Shown piece after piece: positions 63,508 to 64,000 of a stretch of 64,000 nt of DNA. The notes beneath the pieces are model-generated. The model did no database searches. It had not been told where the DNA came from and saw only the letters and a program-made list of their open reading frames with translations. The DNA comes from Pontibacter silvestris (lineage in GTDB: Bacteria > Bacteroidota > Bacteroidia > Cytophagales > Hymenobacteraceae): assembly GCF_020907275.1 (NCBI RefSeq), contig NZ_JAJJWI010000012.1:98914-162913 (forward strand). Reading direction: 5' to 3'. How positions within the stretch are numbered: the first letter of the stretch is position 1; each line of letters opens with the position of its first letter. Made by a program: the position numbers and the translations under genes.

Positions 63508-64000
63508 GTGAGAAAGGTAATAGAAACTGAATTTTATAGTATCGAACTATGGATACATGTTGTAAAAATTATGCCTGACTATAAATGAATGAGTTTCAAC
63601 TATGGTAGCCCTATAAAAGTTGTCCAAGTGACAGTACTAGGAAAACTCATAGTTGAAGCTCTCTATTCTATCTCCACCAGTTGCTAATATGGAAACATAA
63701 GCTTTACTATTGTTTCTGGTCCACTTTCGAGATGCAATATGTGTTCTATTTTCTAATTGAGAGGGTACCTTGGTGTAGGGTTAACTTTTATCTATTTCTT
63801 ACAAGTGTTTAATTTTTTATCGCTTGAGGTAAAAGAATAAAAAAGGCTATCAATGGCTTCCTAAAGCAACTTATCAATGAAAATTTAGATGGAGATATGG
63901 GGCGTAATGACTTTTGGTATTTTGGGTAGAATGATTACCTCATAATACATAAAAAGAGCCTCTTAGCGTGCAGCTACTGTCAGCTCCCCTGTAAATAGAA
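63508..64000. other. Region after umuD, no gene recognised
   Basis: 493 AT-rich bases to the window edge. umuC is expected here and is absent. A 10-base inverted repeat TTCAACTATG (63595-63604) and CATAGTTGAA (63648-63657) with 43 bases between is the only structure I see. No RNA gene is recognised. Confidence 0.5.

Noticed and set aside
63595..63657. 10-base inverted repeat in the right-hand region, considered as a transposon end
   Set aside because: Arms are short with no transposase, target duplication or matching partner; likely chance.
1..64000. tRNA, rRNA and CRISPR signatures
   Set aside because: No T-loop-like tRNA pattern in a foldable context, no rRNA sequence and no regularly spaced repeats were noticed by eye; a covariance-model scan would be needed to be certain.

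Overview
The window is a stretch of a Bacteroidota chromosome, most likely from the Cytophagales and plausibly Hymenobacteraceae (Pontibacter-like). The evidence is a gliding lipoprotein (GldH), two proteins with T9SS type A sorting domains, a fused SecDF, RicT, type B L31, a GT117/DUF2723 membrane protein, a GWxTD lipoprotein, near absence of Shine-Dalgarno sites, and several TAnnTTTG-type -7 boxes. The genus is inference. I saw no rRNA, tRNA, CRISPR array, prophage or intact insertion sequence.

Layout. 1-6.1 kb: leftward genes secDF (cut by the window edge), a small secreted protein, a KtrA-type RCK protein, uridine kinase, an RdgB-type NTP pyrophosphatase and a PyrR-like phosphoribosyltransferase. 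6.2-12 kb: rightward rpmE2, a GlmU-like protein, holB, hemC, a universal stress protein and a bestrophin-type channel. 12-18.5 kb: an AGCS symporter (leftward), then cyclophilin, an RmlD-like reductase, an NSS transporter with a 54-residue accessory subunit, and a ComEA-like HhH protein. 18.6-22.3 kb: leftward accessory stretch with an oxidoreductase, a tiny ORF, a broken Bor-family lipoprotein gene, a Nudix hydrolase and a lipoprotein hydrolase. 22.6-28.5 kb: a 1330-residue SF1 helicase, a propeller-like protein and an NmrA-type reductase. 28.6-31.3 kb: a 664-residue Gly/Tyr/Ser-rich disordered protein divergent from cspA. 31.3-34.6 kb: EEP phosphatase, gldH and ricT. 34.8-37.6 kb: a frameshifted polysaccharide flippase, a double GNAT protein and an SMR transporter. 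37.6-42.5 kb: a leftward rsfS-ftsH-LUD-lpxH-propeller cluster with overlapping genes. 42.5-49.7 kb: birA, a small T9SS cargo, the DUF2723 protein, the GWxTD lipoprotein and rlmB. 49.8-56.2 kb: manC and kdsD (leftward), recQ, purD and a bacilliredoxin. 56.5-64 kb: a porin, a large SBBP-repeat T9SS protein, an Abi-alpha/DUF4393-like gene divergent from umuD, and about 490 bases with no gene.

Most genes are housekeeping or envelope functions. The less ordinary parts are: the FUS-like low-complexity protein beside a cold-shock RNA-binding protein, with a strong Shine-Dalgarno site rare for this phylum; the divergent DUF4393/umuD pair around a perfect TTAGTA-N5-TACTAA palindrome; the large helicase with repeats just before its start; two reading-frame-broken genes (Bor lipoprotein and flippase); the small transporter subunit; and a set of unusually long perfect hairpins at gene ends.
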